Below the pieces are notes generated by a model. That model was not told the origin of the DNA. It worked only from the letters and a program-made list of their open reading frames with translations, and did not search any database. Positions 10,222-21,772 of a stretch of 64,000 bases of DNA are shown piece after piece (within the stretch, counting starts at the first letter, position 1; each line of letters starts with the position of its first letter). The translations under genes were made by a program, and so were the position numbers. The stretch is from assembly GCA_001600455.1 (NCBI GenBank), contig BCKC01000004.1, positions 4,018,915-4,082,914 on the forward strand. Direction: 5' to 3'. This DNA is from Endocalyx cinctus. Taxonomy: Eukaryota; Ascomycota; Sordariomycetes; Amphisphaeriales; Apiosporaceae.

Positions 10222-11754
10222 TTACGACTGCGTAATCGTACCGGCATCGGGCAACGTCAAGTTTACGAGGAAAGCGTTCTCGTACGCGGTCGTGTCGCCG
10301 AGCAGGAGGTAACTCGTGTGGCCCGATCCGTTCCTCGTCAGCAGAAGCGAGTTCTCGACCTCTTTCTCGAAGCCGACGGCCCAGGTGTAGCTGGTCTCGG
10401 GGTCGTACAGGGCGTTGACGAGGAGGATCGGGGTCTCGCCCTTGTAGTAGTACGGCTTGGGCGGGTTACGGACGGCGGGGGCGCCCCAGCCGATGCACGA
10501 GGTCTGGATCTTGTACGACTGGGTCGTACCCTCGGTCAGAGGCGCGAAGCTCGCGCCGATCAGCTGCTTCTGGACGACCTCGGCGAGAGTCTTCGCGCTC
10601 GCGGTCCAGTCCTGGCACTGGATGGCGATGCCGGCGAACAGTTCCGAGTCCGAGTACGCCTCGCCCGTGGCCAGGGTCTGCGAGAGGGCGGTGGCGTTCC
10701 CGGCGTCGGCGTCGACGAGGGCCTGCGCCAGGGACGCCCAGTCGCTCTCGAAGACCATCGCCGACTGCAGGTTGAAGAGGATCTCCTCGGCGTTGACGGT
10801 GGATCGACAGCCGCTGCCTTCGGTGCAGTTGGGCGCGGCGATGGGCGACTCCCGAGCTTTAGCTAGAACGGTGAGGAACTTGGCTTCGACGTCCTCGCCG
10901 TACAGGGGGCAGTCCTCGCTCGATTCGCACCAGCTGATGAATTGCCGGAACGTGGCCTCGGCGGTTGTGGCCTCGATGTTGAGGTTGGATGCCTCGGACT
11001 GAGAATGCTGAAGTTCTCCGTCGAGAACCATGGCGCGGAACCCGTCGGGGAAGAGCTCGGCGTACTGGGCGAAGAGTTGGGTACCGTACGACAGACCCAA
11101 GAAGCTGGCCTTTCCGTCGTTCAAGGCTACGCGGACGGCCTCGTGGTCTTTGGCGGCGCTGATGGTGTCGACGAAGTTTACTAACGGGCCAGACTTCTCC
11201 AAGCAGCTGTTGTACAAGTCTTTGTTGTATTGAACCATAGTTTCGAACTCCTCCTCGGTCTTGGGGAGGAACGTGACTCGCTGGTTATAGATGTCAACGT
11301 CGCATTGGACTGTGCTGCTGAGACCGATACCTCGGGGATCGAGGCCGATGATGTCAAATTTCTCTAAAATGACCGGGTCTACAAGTCCGGGTGATTCTAC
11401 GATATCGGCAACTAGGATGGAAGCCTGGCCACCAGGACCACCTGGGTTTACGAAAAGGTTTCCTATGCGATTGGCCTTATCTGTAGCTTCGAGGCGGATG
11501 AGACCGAGATCTACCGTCTCATTTCCGTTGGGATTGTCCCAGTCGAGAGGGACGGTGTACGTGGCGCACGTGGTGTTTGGAATTGAAGAAAGCGGATCAG
11601 GGCAAGAACCCCAAGTTATTGATGAAGAGTTATCTGCGCCGGTAGGGTAAGATCGTCGGGTGGATATGCGACTTGCTGAGTTGGTCAAGGGAATAGCCGA
11701 TGCTAAACCGGCAAAGCCGAGTAAAGCCTCGGCGATGCGAAGTGACGGAGACAT
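10222..11754 (-). CDS. Secreted TAP-like alpha/beta hydrolase (putative peptidase)
   Basis: Extracellular serine hydrolase of the tripeptidyl-aminopeptidase-like (SlpD/TAP) group, likely to release short peptides or split small ester/amide substrates. Single exon, 510 aa, normal length. A signal peptide covers about residues 1-20 (hydrophobic, ending ASA). The oxyanion-hole region is NPGGPGG (103-109), the nucleophile is Ser222 in GLSYG, the acid is probably the Asp in NALYDPET, and the His is in NGSGHTSY near the C-terminus. The C-terminal TAP-like lid and tail are present. Cys pairs and several N-glycosylation sites (NSS, NTT, NET, NAT, NGS) fit secretion. It is divergent from the AA9 gene over 2.7 kb. 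The TAP class is well supported; the substrate is not known. Confidence 0.88.
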   Translation of the reverse strand: MSPSLRIAEALLGFAGLASAIPLTNSASRISTRRSYPTGADNSSSITWGSCPDPLSSIPNTTCATYTVPLDWDNPNGNETVDLGLIRLEATDKANRIGNLFVNPGGPGGQASILVADIVESPGLVDPVILEKFDIIGLDPRGIGLSSTVQCDVDIYNQRVTFLPKTEEEFETMVQYNKDLYNSCLEKSGPLVNFVDTISAAKDHEAVRVALNDGKASFLGLSYGTQLFAQYAELFPDGFRAMVLDGELQHSQSEASNLNIEATTAEATFRQFISWCESSEDCPLYGEDVEAKFLTVLAKARESPIAAPNCTEGSGCRSTVNAEEILFNLQSAMVFESDWASLAQALVDADAGNATALSQTLATGEAYSDSELFAGIAIQCQDWTASAKTLAEVVQKQLIGASFAPLTEGTTQSYKIQTSCIGWGAPAVRNPPKPYYYKGETPILLVNALYDPETSYTWAVGFEKEVENSLLLTRNGSGHTSYLLLGDTTAYENAFLVNLTLPDAGTITQS

Positions 11755-14421
11755 AGCTTGAGTGGGTTTGGGTATATTACGAAATTAAGGTGTATAGTAT
11801 TATTATCAATTGAGTTGAGGAAGGAGACGGGGAAAGTGATGAAAAAGAAGAAAAGAAAAGAAGAGAGGAGGAATGAAGAATGGAGAACCGAGATGATTTA
11901 AAATGAGGTATATCGGAAATGAAATATTTATGGATTGACAGAAGTGTAGCACGGTATTATTTATATTTTCCACGACCTTGCTCTACTTGTTTACATTTTG
12001 CGCAAGCATTGCATCTCCATTATAACGACGGAGTAATTAATTCACTATTCTTCAATAAGCAGCAGGCGGACAGGCAGACAGGGTATCGATGATGGGTATC
12101 GATGATCGTGGCTTAGTGTAGCGGGTCAAGAACGTTTGTCGGGAATTTTGAGCTTAACTTTTAACGATATTCCCACCATTTTTTACCGTCTGATTGGATG
12201 ATTTATTTTGGCTCGCTCAGCTATCCATGAGTTTACGTTCTATATGCCAGGGGGTTATTGAAATTTGATGATACGTTTTATATATAATATAGATAATATT
12301 TTATATCATACTGAATGTATTGGTATAATAGTAGAGTATAATAATAATACTTCTATGATAACATAAATAAGATTAAAGTGATGAGGGTTTTGTTTGATTA
12401 TTATGTAATGTAGAATATACTAGAATAAGTACTTAAGTAAGCATACCTAGCAGCCTAGAGGTAGGTACTGTATAACATCCCTAGAGAATTCCGTATCGCC
12501 TACCGCTTTAGGTATAAAATGTCATACTATACATATACACTAGTGGAATCAGTTCATAAAGCTTAAATCCTGCTATAGAATAGTGGATTAGTCACCTAAA
12601 TTTAGGTACTGATTTGGTCTCGCTTGGGGTACATTTGGGGCTGGTAATTTACTCCGTACATAAGTGCCAGAGTGCCTAAAAGTCCTAGGCTAGTGTACCC
12701 TGTACCCTGTCACCCTGCTGTCTGCCTGTACTCTGTAGCTTAATCCTTCGTGTTTTCTGCCCTACCGGTCAGCCAGTATACTGCCGTAGCTACCTAGCCT
12801 GCCTAGGTATCTAGTGTAGGTTAACGCTATTTGTATACTCTTACTAAGTAGAATCACTACTAAAGTGCCCTATCGTCAGTTAAATCAGCGCGGAGAGAAT
12901 TTCGTATTTTGTGGCACTTACCCAACAAATGATAACCACCACATAAATACTTATGGAATTTCTTCACTTTATCTTCAATTGTAACCTCCCATTATCTTAC
13001 TTCTGTTACTTCTGTCTTACCGTATTTTTGCTTTAAATGGAATTTATTTCACTCCGACAAATCCTCACGTACTCCGACACCCGACACCCGAGGTTTATTA
13101 ACACCGACGACGATATCTCGTAGTACGTACTATACCTCAGAAGGATCAACCAGTGGGTCTTCATTTCTTGAAGCTGAAAACAATTGTGGCGCATACAACG
13201 ATATCCTTTCCTATGCCTCACGCCTATCCTATTTAATCCTCTATAACATTCCAGCAAGTCAGACGCTAGCACCATACATCCCGGGAAATTTTGTAAATGC
13301 CTCTCCAAAGTATTTTTAGCTTCGATTTTACATGCTTTATACGTAATCTATAAACCGCAGTTATCATCGTCGGCTTCCGTGGACATTAACTATTCTCCGT
13401 ATACTCCGTACCTAACTCGGTATCCAGCCAGCCAGTTAAGCGAGGTATCCGATAAGGAATCTAACTGATCTAACATACGCCGATACGGTACCTACATCGA
13501 TCAATACATTGGCAGATTGGACGTGATATGATGGCGTGAATGTGGTTCAGATGATAAGCTAATGCATGTGACCGCAGCTTGAAACTCACGCAATAACTAT
13601 CTTCCGCTATACCAACGCCATCACGAGACTCAACAGATATAACTGCGGGAGTAACGCGCATAAATAGATTATCTTGTGGGTTTGGATGCCTTACCGCGGA
13701 ACCCAGCGACCGTGTAATCGCCCTTTTCACATTGTAACCGGAAGTGGCTAAATGCGATGGCTCACATCGCAGTGGGCGAGGATACACAGAGATTAACGAC
13801 AAACAAGCTTCTTTTTAGCTCTTGGTCTCCTGTACCTACGCGGAGTGTCATTCTCACTACCCTTTTAGGAAAATTGTTATGGTTTTACAATTAGAGCAGA
13901 CCTCTCTCCAGAGGCGCCAAGCGCGCTCGGCAGTTCTTCCCCAGATCGTCGCAGCCAGTCACCCCTCATCTCCCTTAGCTTGGCGGAGCCTTAGCAAATA
14001 TATAGATATTAACGCGGTTCCGTCTGTTAGGGGATTTACCCTTACTCGTAGAAGAAGCAATCCCGACTTTTGCGCTGGTGCGACGTGAGATTTCAGGTGA
14101 TTAAGCACGAACTCTGCCCTCGTCCATCGCGATCCTCTATGGGCGGCACGACGCCAAGGTGCGGACAACTGCGCTGATGGATATTGATCGCCAAGGCTGA
14201 CTATAGGAACAATGTCCCGAAAACATGAACCGTGAAGAAGGAGAGGGCTGGGCTCCTCTAACCTGGTAGTTAGAGAGAAAGATTCGCCACGGCTCTGCTG
14301 GAGATAAAATGATCTGATTGCCCTCTCGAAACATTTCGACCTGGAATCGTAGGATCTTCATCCCCTCACATTTTTCTCAACTTCTTCTCTTCTCACGGGT
14401 CTATTCGTTCATTTGCCCATC
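11755..14421. other. Intergenic 2.7 kb with short repeated motifs
   Basis: No supported gene. It holds the divergent promoters of the TAP hydrolase and AA9 genes, plus low-complexity blocks: purine-rich 11810-11890 (5' flank of the hydrolase), AT-rich 12260-12420, CTAGGTA-like words at 12440-12480 and 12790-12815, near-tandem GTACCCT words at about 12690-12720, and TACTCCGTAC at 12650-12659 and 13402-13411. The last ~60 bases before 14422 are CT-rich leader. Confidence 0.5.
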
Positions 14422-15586
14422 ATGGTCAAGTCTTTCACTCTCGGTGCCGCGGCGGCCCTGCTGTTCGCTCCCCTCGCCAGCTCTCACTACATCCTGAACA
14501 TCCGTACGTTTTCTCTTCTGCTATGCATATATGTTTTCATCAAGGCGGAATACTAACTGATGCTACTGTATAGTCATGCACAATGGCCAGGCTGTCGGCG
14601 GCGAGTACACCTACGTCCGCAAGAACAGCAACACCTACATGCCCTCGTTCATGGAGATCATTGACTCGTGAGTTTTCACTCTCGGTACATATACTACTTA
14701 GTGAACGAAAGCTGAAGTAAAAGAAAAATAGCAACGACCTTCGATGCAACAAGGGAGCCACCGCCGCCGGTACCCAGACCTACGACGTCAAGGCCGGAGA
14801 CAAGATCGGTCTCAAGCTCTTCAACAACGAGTTCATCGAGCACCCCGGCCCGGGTTTCTTCTACATGTCCAAGGCCCCCGGCAACGTGACCGACTACGAC
14901 GGATCCGGTGACTGGTTCAAGGTGTAAGTCTACTTTCGATGCATTCTCTAAATCCATACAAAAATGGGTCAGAACTGTGAGAAAAGGAGACTAAATATAT
15001 ACGTTTCACTATAGTTGGGAATCCGGCCCAACCGGAAGCCCCACCTCCACCGGTGGCTGGCCTACCTACGGCAAGTACCAGATGGAGTTCACCCTCCCCA
15101 CCACTCTCGAAGATGGCGAGTACCTCCTCCGAGGCGAGCACATCGGTATCCACGAGAACCGTAAGTTTCACTCCTCCACTCTTACATGCATGATCATTCA
15201 CTAACAGAATACACGCAGACGTCGGCAAGCCCCAGGTAATTAAATGATTCTTCTCCAGCCTTATATCATGACATGAAAAGTGTGCTACTGTATACAGGTC
15301 ACTAACAACTCATCTTCTAAATAGCTCTGTAAGTCACATTTTCCTAAGTGTTTACAAAAAAAAAAAAAAAAAAAAAAAACCTTGAACATGAGCTAATCGT
15401 TTCCCCCTTTAATTAGACATGGAATGCGCTCAGATCCGCATCTCCGGCGGTTCCGGCACCGCCAACCCCTCCCCGGTCTCCAAGATCCCCGGTATCTACA
15501 AGACGACCGACCCCGGTCTCACCTTCAACTTCTGGGGTGGTGGCGGCAGCTACGTCATGCCCGGTCCCGCCGTCGCTACCCTCTAG
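14422..15586 (+). CDS. AA9 lytic polysaccharide monooxygenase (former GH61), secreted
   Basis: Copper enzyme that oxidatively cuts cellulose or related beta-glucans outside the cell. Seven exons close in frame: 14422-14503, 14574-14667, 14732-14923, 15015-15160, 15219-15235, 15325-15328 and 15417-15586, giving 234 aa. The signal peptide (1-21) ends just before His22, so the mature protein starts with the required histidine. The second copper His is H96 in EHPGPG and the axial Tyr is Y179 in PQLYMECAQI. The conserved GEYLLRGEHIGIHEN strand is present, with likely disulfide Cys64-Cys182. No CBM1 follows. Exon 6 is only 4 nt (CTCT), needed to make LYM in frame. The last intron holds a 24-base A run. 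The motif set makes the family assignment secure; C1/C4 preference cannot be told. Confidence 0.93.
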
Positions 15587-16086
15587 ATGAAACTTATTTC
15601 GTCTGGGGTAGTTCGATAGTTGGGTGGCGTGCGCGTGCGTGAAATAGCGGGGGCAAATAGGAAGAAAGGTTAGCTAGCTAGTTACCTACGCTTGTCTAGC
15701 CTACACTTTCTATCGATCAGTTCAAAGATTGTTACCGCTCGCGTTAGGGGAGCTCATTGCATTTTCTGGTGTATGAGGGGATATGTAGCATTTAGGCGAC
15801 GGTTATTTGAATCGGCAGCCTCATCCAACTTGAAGCCAATCATTTAGCGTTTTTATTTGTTTGCAAACTAAACTCCGTGGTCTTTTCTCTCCTGTGTTAT
15901 GATCACTGTGCATGGTTCTCATAGAAATCAGGCAGACTAAATTGGTCTACGTTACAAGGTGACTAAGTCTAGAATAAAGCAGCAATATTGAATTAAAGCA
16001 GGAGGGGGAAAACCACAAGAAAAACAATCATTCTAGTACGCAATCCCAGTGTGAGAGAAATGAATAAAAGTAATCTGTCTCCAAAT
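15587..16086. other. Spacer between AA9 and dioxygenase 3' ends
   Basis: A 500-bp tail-to-tail spacer. It should contain the 3' UTRs and poly(A) signals of both neighbours. No gene was seen. A minus-strand frame at 15993-16196 is the shadow of the last dioxygenase exon plus its 3' flank. Confidence 0.5.
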
Positions 16087-17479
16087 TTAGTGAAGTGGTA
16101 TCCCAAGCCCTTCTCGCCGTCCCGTCGAAGCAGGGTCAAGGTACGGTACCTCTCCAATTCCAGATGCTCTAACACCGACACGTATTCCATCCACAAGATG
16201 CGTATCCGGCTATAATATCATTCTAGTCAGTACCATCACACTTTCAACGAAATAATTAAGTACCAAGGAACGAAATACTCACCGTAGCAGCATGAAGCGT
16301 GCAAGCATTGCTCCAAATAGCGCAAGCCTGCTTCGTCCAGTGCATCCTCGCTATACAATCGTGGTTGACGGTAATAAGCCTCATAATGTACTCCCTAATA
16401 ATCCTATCCTCGTAAGCGTAAACGTCGTTGATCCGGGACACGTGCAACCCGACCCCGGCAAACACCGATTTCCAGCCCGTGACCGGGTGGGTGCGCACGA
16501 CGGGGTGGACGGGCGCGAACTCGAAGTCTTTGTTTAAGGGGGAACCCCGGGGCGACATGACTTCGTATCCGCCCGCGTCGCAGGCTGATTTGAAGACCGG
16601 CTGGGCGCAGGTCGCCGTAAGGGTCTCGAGGTAGGCGCGGAATGAGGGGGACATGCGGTCGTAGCTGTTGTTACGTATAAGAATCAAACTTTCGGGAGGT
16701 CGGGTGGATATTTCGTGAGAAGAAATGAAGATGAACTTACAGCTCGTAGCCGGAGCACCAGAGGGTGTCGCCTCCTGAGGGTGGGGTGTCTTGCATACGC
16801 AGAAAACTGAAATCTGAGGGGCAGTTCTCAAAAAGACCTATTATAGAGGTCAGTATGGTCGTGTATTGATAGATGTGGTTAGAACTGTGTATACTCACTA
16901 TCACTATGCCATTCTCGCTCTAAGTTCTTAGGTTCAGTAGCATCATTCTGACGACCTTTCATTGTTTTGTATATTTTTTTCATCGCCTCAGAATTGATCA
17001 CATAACTTCATCCCCAGCGGACCCTTCGTTAGCATATATACAATCTTGATAAGCACAAGAAGGAGAAACATCTCTCACATATGAGGATCCCTTGTGCCGT
17101 CAGCCATGGGGATATTATTCGGATCGTTATACAGCGGATGAACGTGGAGGCCATTTTCTTCCGGCCTGCCCGTCAGCTTCCCCAGCAAATCGGTTACGTA
17201 CTTTTGCTCTTCGACGGTAAGGTCGTCCTGTGGTGCACGGAAAAACACGACCCCCCTCTCGCAGATGGTGATGGCGAGATCGCGCAGTTGCTGCTCAGAG
17301 TTCGGCGCGAGGAGCATATCCTTGATCTTTGCTGAAGGATACTCGCGACCGATGATCGGCGTTACGTCAACATACTCTAGGTGGTCAATTGAACCCGAAT
17401 TCTTCAAAGGTTCGCGGCGGAGCTTAAGGGTGCCGTTGGTGGCATCACCGTTGGTACCGTTGACTTTGTGTTCAGCCAT
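16087..17479 (-). CDS. TauD/TfdA-family Fe(II)/2-oxoglutarate dioxygenase
   Basis: Non-heme iron dioxygenase that hydroxylates a small acid or sulfonate using 2-oxoglutarate; fungal relatives act on taurine, alkylsulfonates or other acids. Five exons, 17479-17079, 17005-16899, 16837-16741, 16664-16283 and 16209-16087, give 369 aa. The iron ligands are H167-x-D169 in EWHSDS and H326 in CTLHAAT, both complete. Arg339 or Arg343 in GIRVGVRAS would bind the 2-oxoglutarate carboxylate. The N-terminal family segments GVVFFRAP and HPLYNDPNNIP are present. The gene is divergent from the sugar-porter gene across 519 bp, suggesting shared control or uptake of the substrate by the neighbour. The C-terminus is short (ends GIPLH), within the normal range. 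Confidence 0.9.
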
Positions 17480-17998
17480 GTTTTCAATGTCAATTATACT
17501 CTTACAACTAGACTATATTTTTATCCCATGAAACTCGGTAAGTATATTCGCATATCCAACTTTGATAATAAGATGAAATTTCTCTTGAAACCATGTATAG
17601 CGAGACGCAGTAAGAGAGATAGGGAAAAGAATAAAGGTAGCAAAGCGCGAGCACTGACCCACGAATATCTCCTCAATCTCCAAGTACCGGCACGCTGCAT
17701 ATGACTTCCCCCGCATCGTTACCCTAGATATATCCATTCCTATCGACGAATCAGAGTACAATTGGATGAAAGAAAAGCTTGGGTCCTACAGCTCTATGAT
17801 ATTTCGCTAGGTTGCTAACCTCGGAGAAGAAATTAAGCCAGCAAGGACCACCAGGTGAGCGTCTCAAGGATCTCCAAGGTTGTTTTCCCCCTCCACGTCG
17901 AGCTGTTCAAATCTGACTAGCACAAAATATTCCCAACATAGTCTTCACGATACTATACCCATCAATTATATAGTATCCTACGAAAATAGCCTTTGAAA
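17480..17998. promoter_or_regulatory. Shared divergent promoter region (dioxygenase / MFS)
   Basis: These 519 bp separate the start codons of two genes transcribed in opposite directions, so they must contain both promoters and leaders. AT-rich patches lie near both ends. No reading frame in it is supported. I cannot name a regulator site with confidence. Confidence 0.55.
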
Positions 17999-19908
17999 AT
18001 GCACGGCGCCGCGATATCAGCAAACCCCCTAGAGCTCGACGTTCGAAGTCATCTCAAGTGTATCGGGATATGTGCCATCGCAACAATCTCCACCTTTCAA
18101 TATGGTAGCTACTGCCCAATAGGATTTTAAGGAATATAGACTGATCCCTTTCTCCCAAGGCCTGGACTACGCCGTCGTTGGTGGTTTTCTCTCGTAAGTA
18201 TCGAAGTCCCACTAGATGAGAGGACCGTTACTGACATCAAGATGAAAGCATGCCGGGATTTCTAAGAGTATTTGGTTACTATGATCCGGTCTTGGAGTCA
18301 TGGAATATTGATGTAATCACCGAATATCACATACGATGAAAACTTGAAGCTGATGGTGTATCAAAGCCCACGGTCCAGCAACTTATATCGAGTCTGGTGA
18401 CGATAGGAACTTTTTTAGCATCCCTGCTCGTCGGTCCCTTCAGTAGCAGGTTTGGCCGAAAAGGAGGGCTATGGGCTGCCGCGGTGCTGAATTTCATAGC
18501 GACCGGAATCCAAATCGGAACGACGAGTCTGGCAGCATTATATGTCGCACGAGTCATCTTAGGTATGAAAATATCCTTCTGGTCATATGGCTGAAAGCAC
18601 ACAATACTAACATGGGAAACTACAGGACTTTCTGTGGGCTGGTTTCTCACGTTCTCCCAGCTATACGTGCACGAAGTTGCGCCGGCCCACCTTCGGGGTA
18701 TCACTTTCGCCGTGTACCAGATCCAGCTGTGTATCGGGTCCATCACGGGCGCGGCGGTAGACTTCGGGTCTCGAGACATCGACAGCAGGCGGGCTTACCA
18801 GATTCCGCTCGCAATCTTCTTTATCGCTCCTGCTATCCAGTCTATTGCCCTATTTTTCTTTCCCGAGACGCCTCGTTGGCTAATGGTGCAGGGTCGAGAG
18901 GATGAAGCGGCGACGTCGCTACGCCGACTCCGGAATTCGAACATTGAAGAGCTTCAATTGCAGGCGGAACTCAACGAGATTAGACAATCGACGAAGGAAC
19001 AGCTTGATATGAATAAGAAAGCGCTATTGGTAGAAATGTGGAGAGGCACGAATTTGAGGAGGACGTTATTGTCAATCGCTGTCGTCTGCTTCCATAGCGC
19101 TAATGGTAGGTCAATCATTTACCGTTGAGCGTATTAAGTGCTAAACCAAACAGGCTCGTCGTGGGTGACAATCTACACCACGTATTATCTTCAAATCGCC
19201 AAGGTCTCCAACCCGTTCGGGTTTTCGCTCATGGTTACTTGTATGGGCCTACTTGGGGTTCTATTCAGCCTTCTCTTTATCCGATCCATCGATAGACGGA
19301 CCGTCATGATAGTAGGGTGCGCGGCGTGTGGATTCTCGCATTTAGCGCAGGCTATTGCCTGGTCTATCAGCCCAGGATCTCCAGAGACTGGAAAAGTGGT
19401 CGTCGCTTTTATATCGCTGTTCACGTTCTTCTATGTGGCATATGGTGAGAACATAAAATTAGATGATTATTTCAGGACTCTTGTGAGCTGACCAAACCCA
19501 GCTCCATACGCGTGGCTCCTCGGCGGCGAGTATCCAAACACTGCACTGCGGGGGTACACCTTCGGGTTCGCGACGGCTTTTAACTTCGTCGGTAATTGGC
19601 TTGGCACGTTTACGGCACCATATTTTATCAATCCCGCCAGTCTCAATTGGGGTCCGAGATACGCGTATATTTGGTTCGCGTCGAATATTATCCTCTCCGT
19701 ATTTTCTTGGTTCTTCCTCCCCGAGACGCGCGACCGTACGCTCGAGGAGATCCATGAAATGTTCGAGAACGAAGTACCTGCGAGGAAGTTCAAGACGTAC
19801 GTCTGTGTCGGCGTGGAGGCTTTCAAAGCTGAAATCGTGGATAAAGAGAAAAGGCATCTCGAGCATAACGAGAATATGGATGACGATAAAGGCGATTTCG
19901 AAAGCTGA
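17999..19908 (+). CDS. MFS transporter, sugar-porter family
   Basis: Twelve-helix plasma-membrane symporter of the sugar porter family (hexose, lactose or quinate type). Seven exons, 17999-18104, 18160-18193, 18249-18312, 18367-18562, 18626-19105, 19154-19444 and 19502-19908, give 525 aa. Family signatures are present in order: RFGRKGG between helices 2 and 3, VGWFLTFSQLYVHEVAPAHLRG around helices 4-5, PETPRWL after helix 6, the long central loop, and PETRDRTLEEIHEMF after helix 12. The GGEYPNTALRG segment of helix 10-11 also fits. Short 5' exons with introns in the first helices are common in this family. The C-terminal tail is charged and acidic. It is divergent from the dioxygenase. Substrate cannot be told. 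Confidence 0.92.
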
Positions 19909-20158
19909 AAGACTTGATCGATGTATCATGGCAAAAGGAGAGGTCTATTTAAATATTATGGAAGCTGAAGTATATGTGAAGCATAATGAGAGGTTAATAG
20001 CAGCTGGCATTACACAATTTAGACGGTTTTTTATAATTGGTTGAAAACTAATTATATAGTCGTACGAGTAGAGTTCGCATAACACAGACAGAGAACGGCT
20101 ATCCTTGAAATATGTAGTTTACCGACATCCTCATTTATATTGGAAACTATTAGTTATT

Positions 20159-20968
20159 TTATTCCTTTCCCTTGTTACCACTCTTCAGTCTTTTCAATCC
20201 CTCCGCCACGCCATCAACGTATTCCACCACCTGGCCCTTGACCATCTTCTGCAAGTCCTCGTTCATAAACCTCCAATGAGGTCCCTTGTGGATATGCTCG
20301 CTCCAATCCGTCTGCACGAGCCTCGCGTCGCAGTAAGGGTTCTCATCCTCGAGGTCGGTGAACTGGTAGCTCTTCAGCGCCGCGTTACGAACCCCGCACC
20401 TATGGTCGCCCATTGTGCCCGCGAAATCGTCCGTAAGCCAATGAAAAAACTCGCCGTGGGTGACGACGACGATGTGCGCGTTTTTGTCCTTCTTCTTGGC
20501 GGCGTGCTTGGCTAGGATACGCAGGAACTGCCGACACTCCTTGGCCCGACTCTCGAGGTGGGCCGAGCTGGGAGACCACTTGCTGTCGGGGTCGTATTTG
20601 GTCGTGCGCCAGTCCTCGCCCTTGAGGTAGTTCGTTTCGATGTTGCAGTCTCGAAATTCGGCTTGAAGCTCCTCTTTCGACGTACCCGTATCGCACGGTA
20701 GTTGGCTGACCTCCTGGAGCTCGGCGAGAAGAATGATTTTCACGCCGCGTTCGGTAATGGCCGGTTCGAAGGCAGAATAAGCAGTCTGGATCGTGCGTCG
20801 CAAGGGAGAGCACACGATGTGTGTCACCTTTTTTCTAAACGGGTAGCTCTCCCGTAGATGGTAGCATTGTTTCCTTCCCCTTTCCGTGAGATCTGGGTCC
20901 GAAATCTCTCCTCCTTGTATATTATTCCACGCCTCAGCGTGCCGTACAATGTCGATTACCGGTGCCAT
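20159..20968 (-). CDS. Histidine phosphatase superfamily (phosphoglycerate-mutase-like) protein
   Basis: Single exon, 269 aa. The catalytic core is R9-H10-A (VRHAEAWNN), with SPLRRT (R57/R58) and the second catalytic His171 in VVTHGEFFHWL; the LAELQE segment carries the acid. These are all the features of branch-1 histidine phosphatases, which form a phosphohistidine on His10. Fungal paralogues often have RHAE in place of RHG, so that change is normal. It has neither signal peptide nor membrane segment, so it is probably cytosolic. The tail is basic (KRLKSGNKGKE). It ends tail-to-tail with the MFS gene, 250 bp away. The substrate (sugar phosphate, nucleotide or phosphoprotein) is unknown. Confidence 0.87.
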   Translation of the reverse strand: MAPVIDIVRHAEAWNNIQGGEISDPDLTERGRKQCYHLRESYPFRKKVTHIVCSPLRRTIQTAYSAFEPAITERGVKIILLAELQEVSQLPCDTGTSKEELQAEFRDCNIETNYLKGEDWRTTKYDPDSKWSPSSAHLESRAKECRQFLRILAKHAAKKKDKNAHIVVVTHGEFFHWLTDDFAGTMGDHRCGVRNAALKSYQFTDLEDENPYCDARLVQTDWSEHIHKGPHWRFMNEDLQKMVKGQVVEYVDGVAEGLKRLKSGNKGKE

Positions 20969-21772
20969 GATTATTTTTGCTTGGTGATATTTCTGATTTC
21001 TGATTCAAGAAGTGAAGTTATTAGATTAATGAACAGCTCTTCGGGGAAATACGTTTATCTATTTCCGGCGAAGCGCTGACTTAATAGTATAGACAAAAGG
21101 AAAGACGATAGCTCTTTGTTCATAAATGACGTAAACTACCAAAATTCAACACATCTTTCAGAATTTCATAAAAAGTACTGTTCTTACCCTCTTTCAGATC
21201 TTGATCCATGTGTTAGAGATAAGTAGAATCTTTATTTCTTTTCTCTATCCCGACATAGTTCTTTGAGATGAAGCATAAGTGTTTTGGCTAGATATGCTTG
21301 CCTAATATTATGAAAACCATTAGAAACTATTACTTTCTAACAAATTTTCAAGTTTGTATATGTAAATTCATCTTACTGAATTGATGGTCAGTTCACTCTT
21401 TGGTTATAATATAATAGAGGAATGTTACGAGTGGTATAATATATTAGGAGGACCCCGTTAGGCAGTTTTCCCTGTCAACAGGTCGACTGAGTTTATAGAC
21501 GTCATATTTATCGAATATTAATTTATTTGGTTTATAGGATTAATTATTAAAGCCTGAAGTAGTTACTAAGTTAGAGACTGCCTTGTTAATGATGCTTAGG
21601 GGGGTATTAAGATATAAAATTCCACTTTCCAGACCCCCTTTTTTTCATGAGCTTCACCCTTCCATTATCCTTGCATTTACTCTTAGGAGCCATGCAGCAA
21701 GATCTCATGCTAGGTCGATACCATAAAACTAAAACACTGTTCCCTTCGACCGACATGATTTGAACTCAGATT
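20969..21772. other. Intergenic, AT-rich, 0.8 kb
   Basis: This covers the promoter side of the histidine phosphatase and the 3' side of the PAP2 gene. Very AT-rich at 21120-21600. No gene or clear repeat was seen. Confidence 0.5.

Noticed and set aside
10318..11002. Two ~180-codon plus-strand frames over the TAP-like hydrolase gene
   Set aside because: They are shadows of the GC-rich hydrolase exon on the minus strand and have no motifs.
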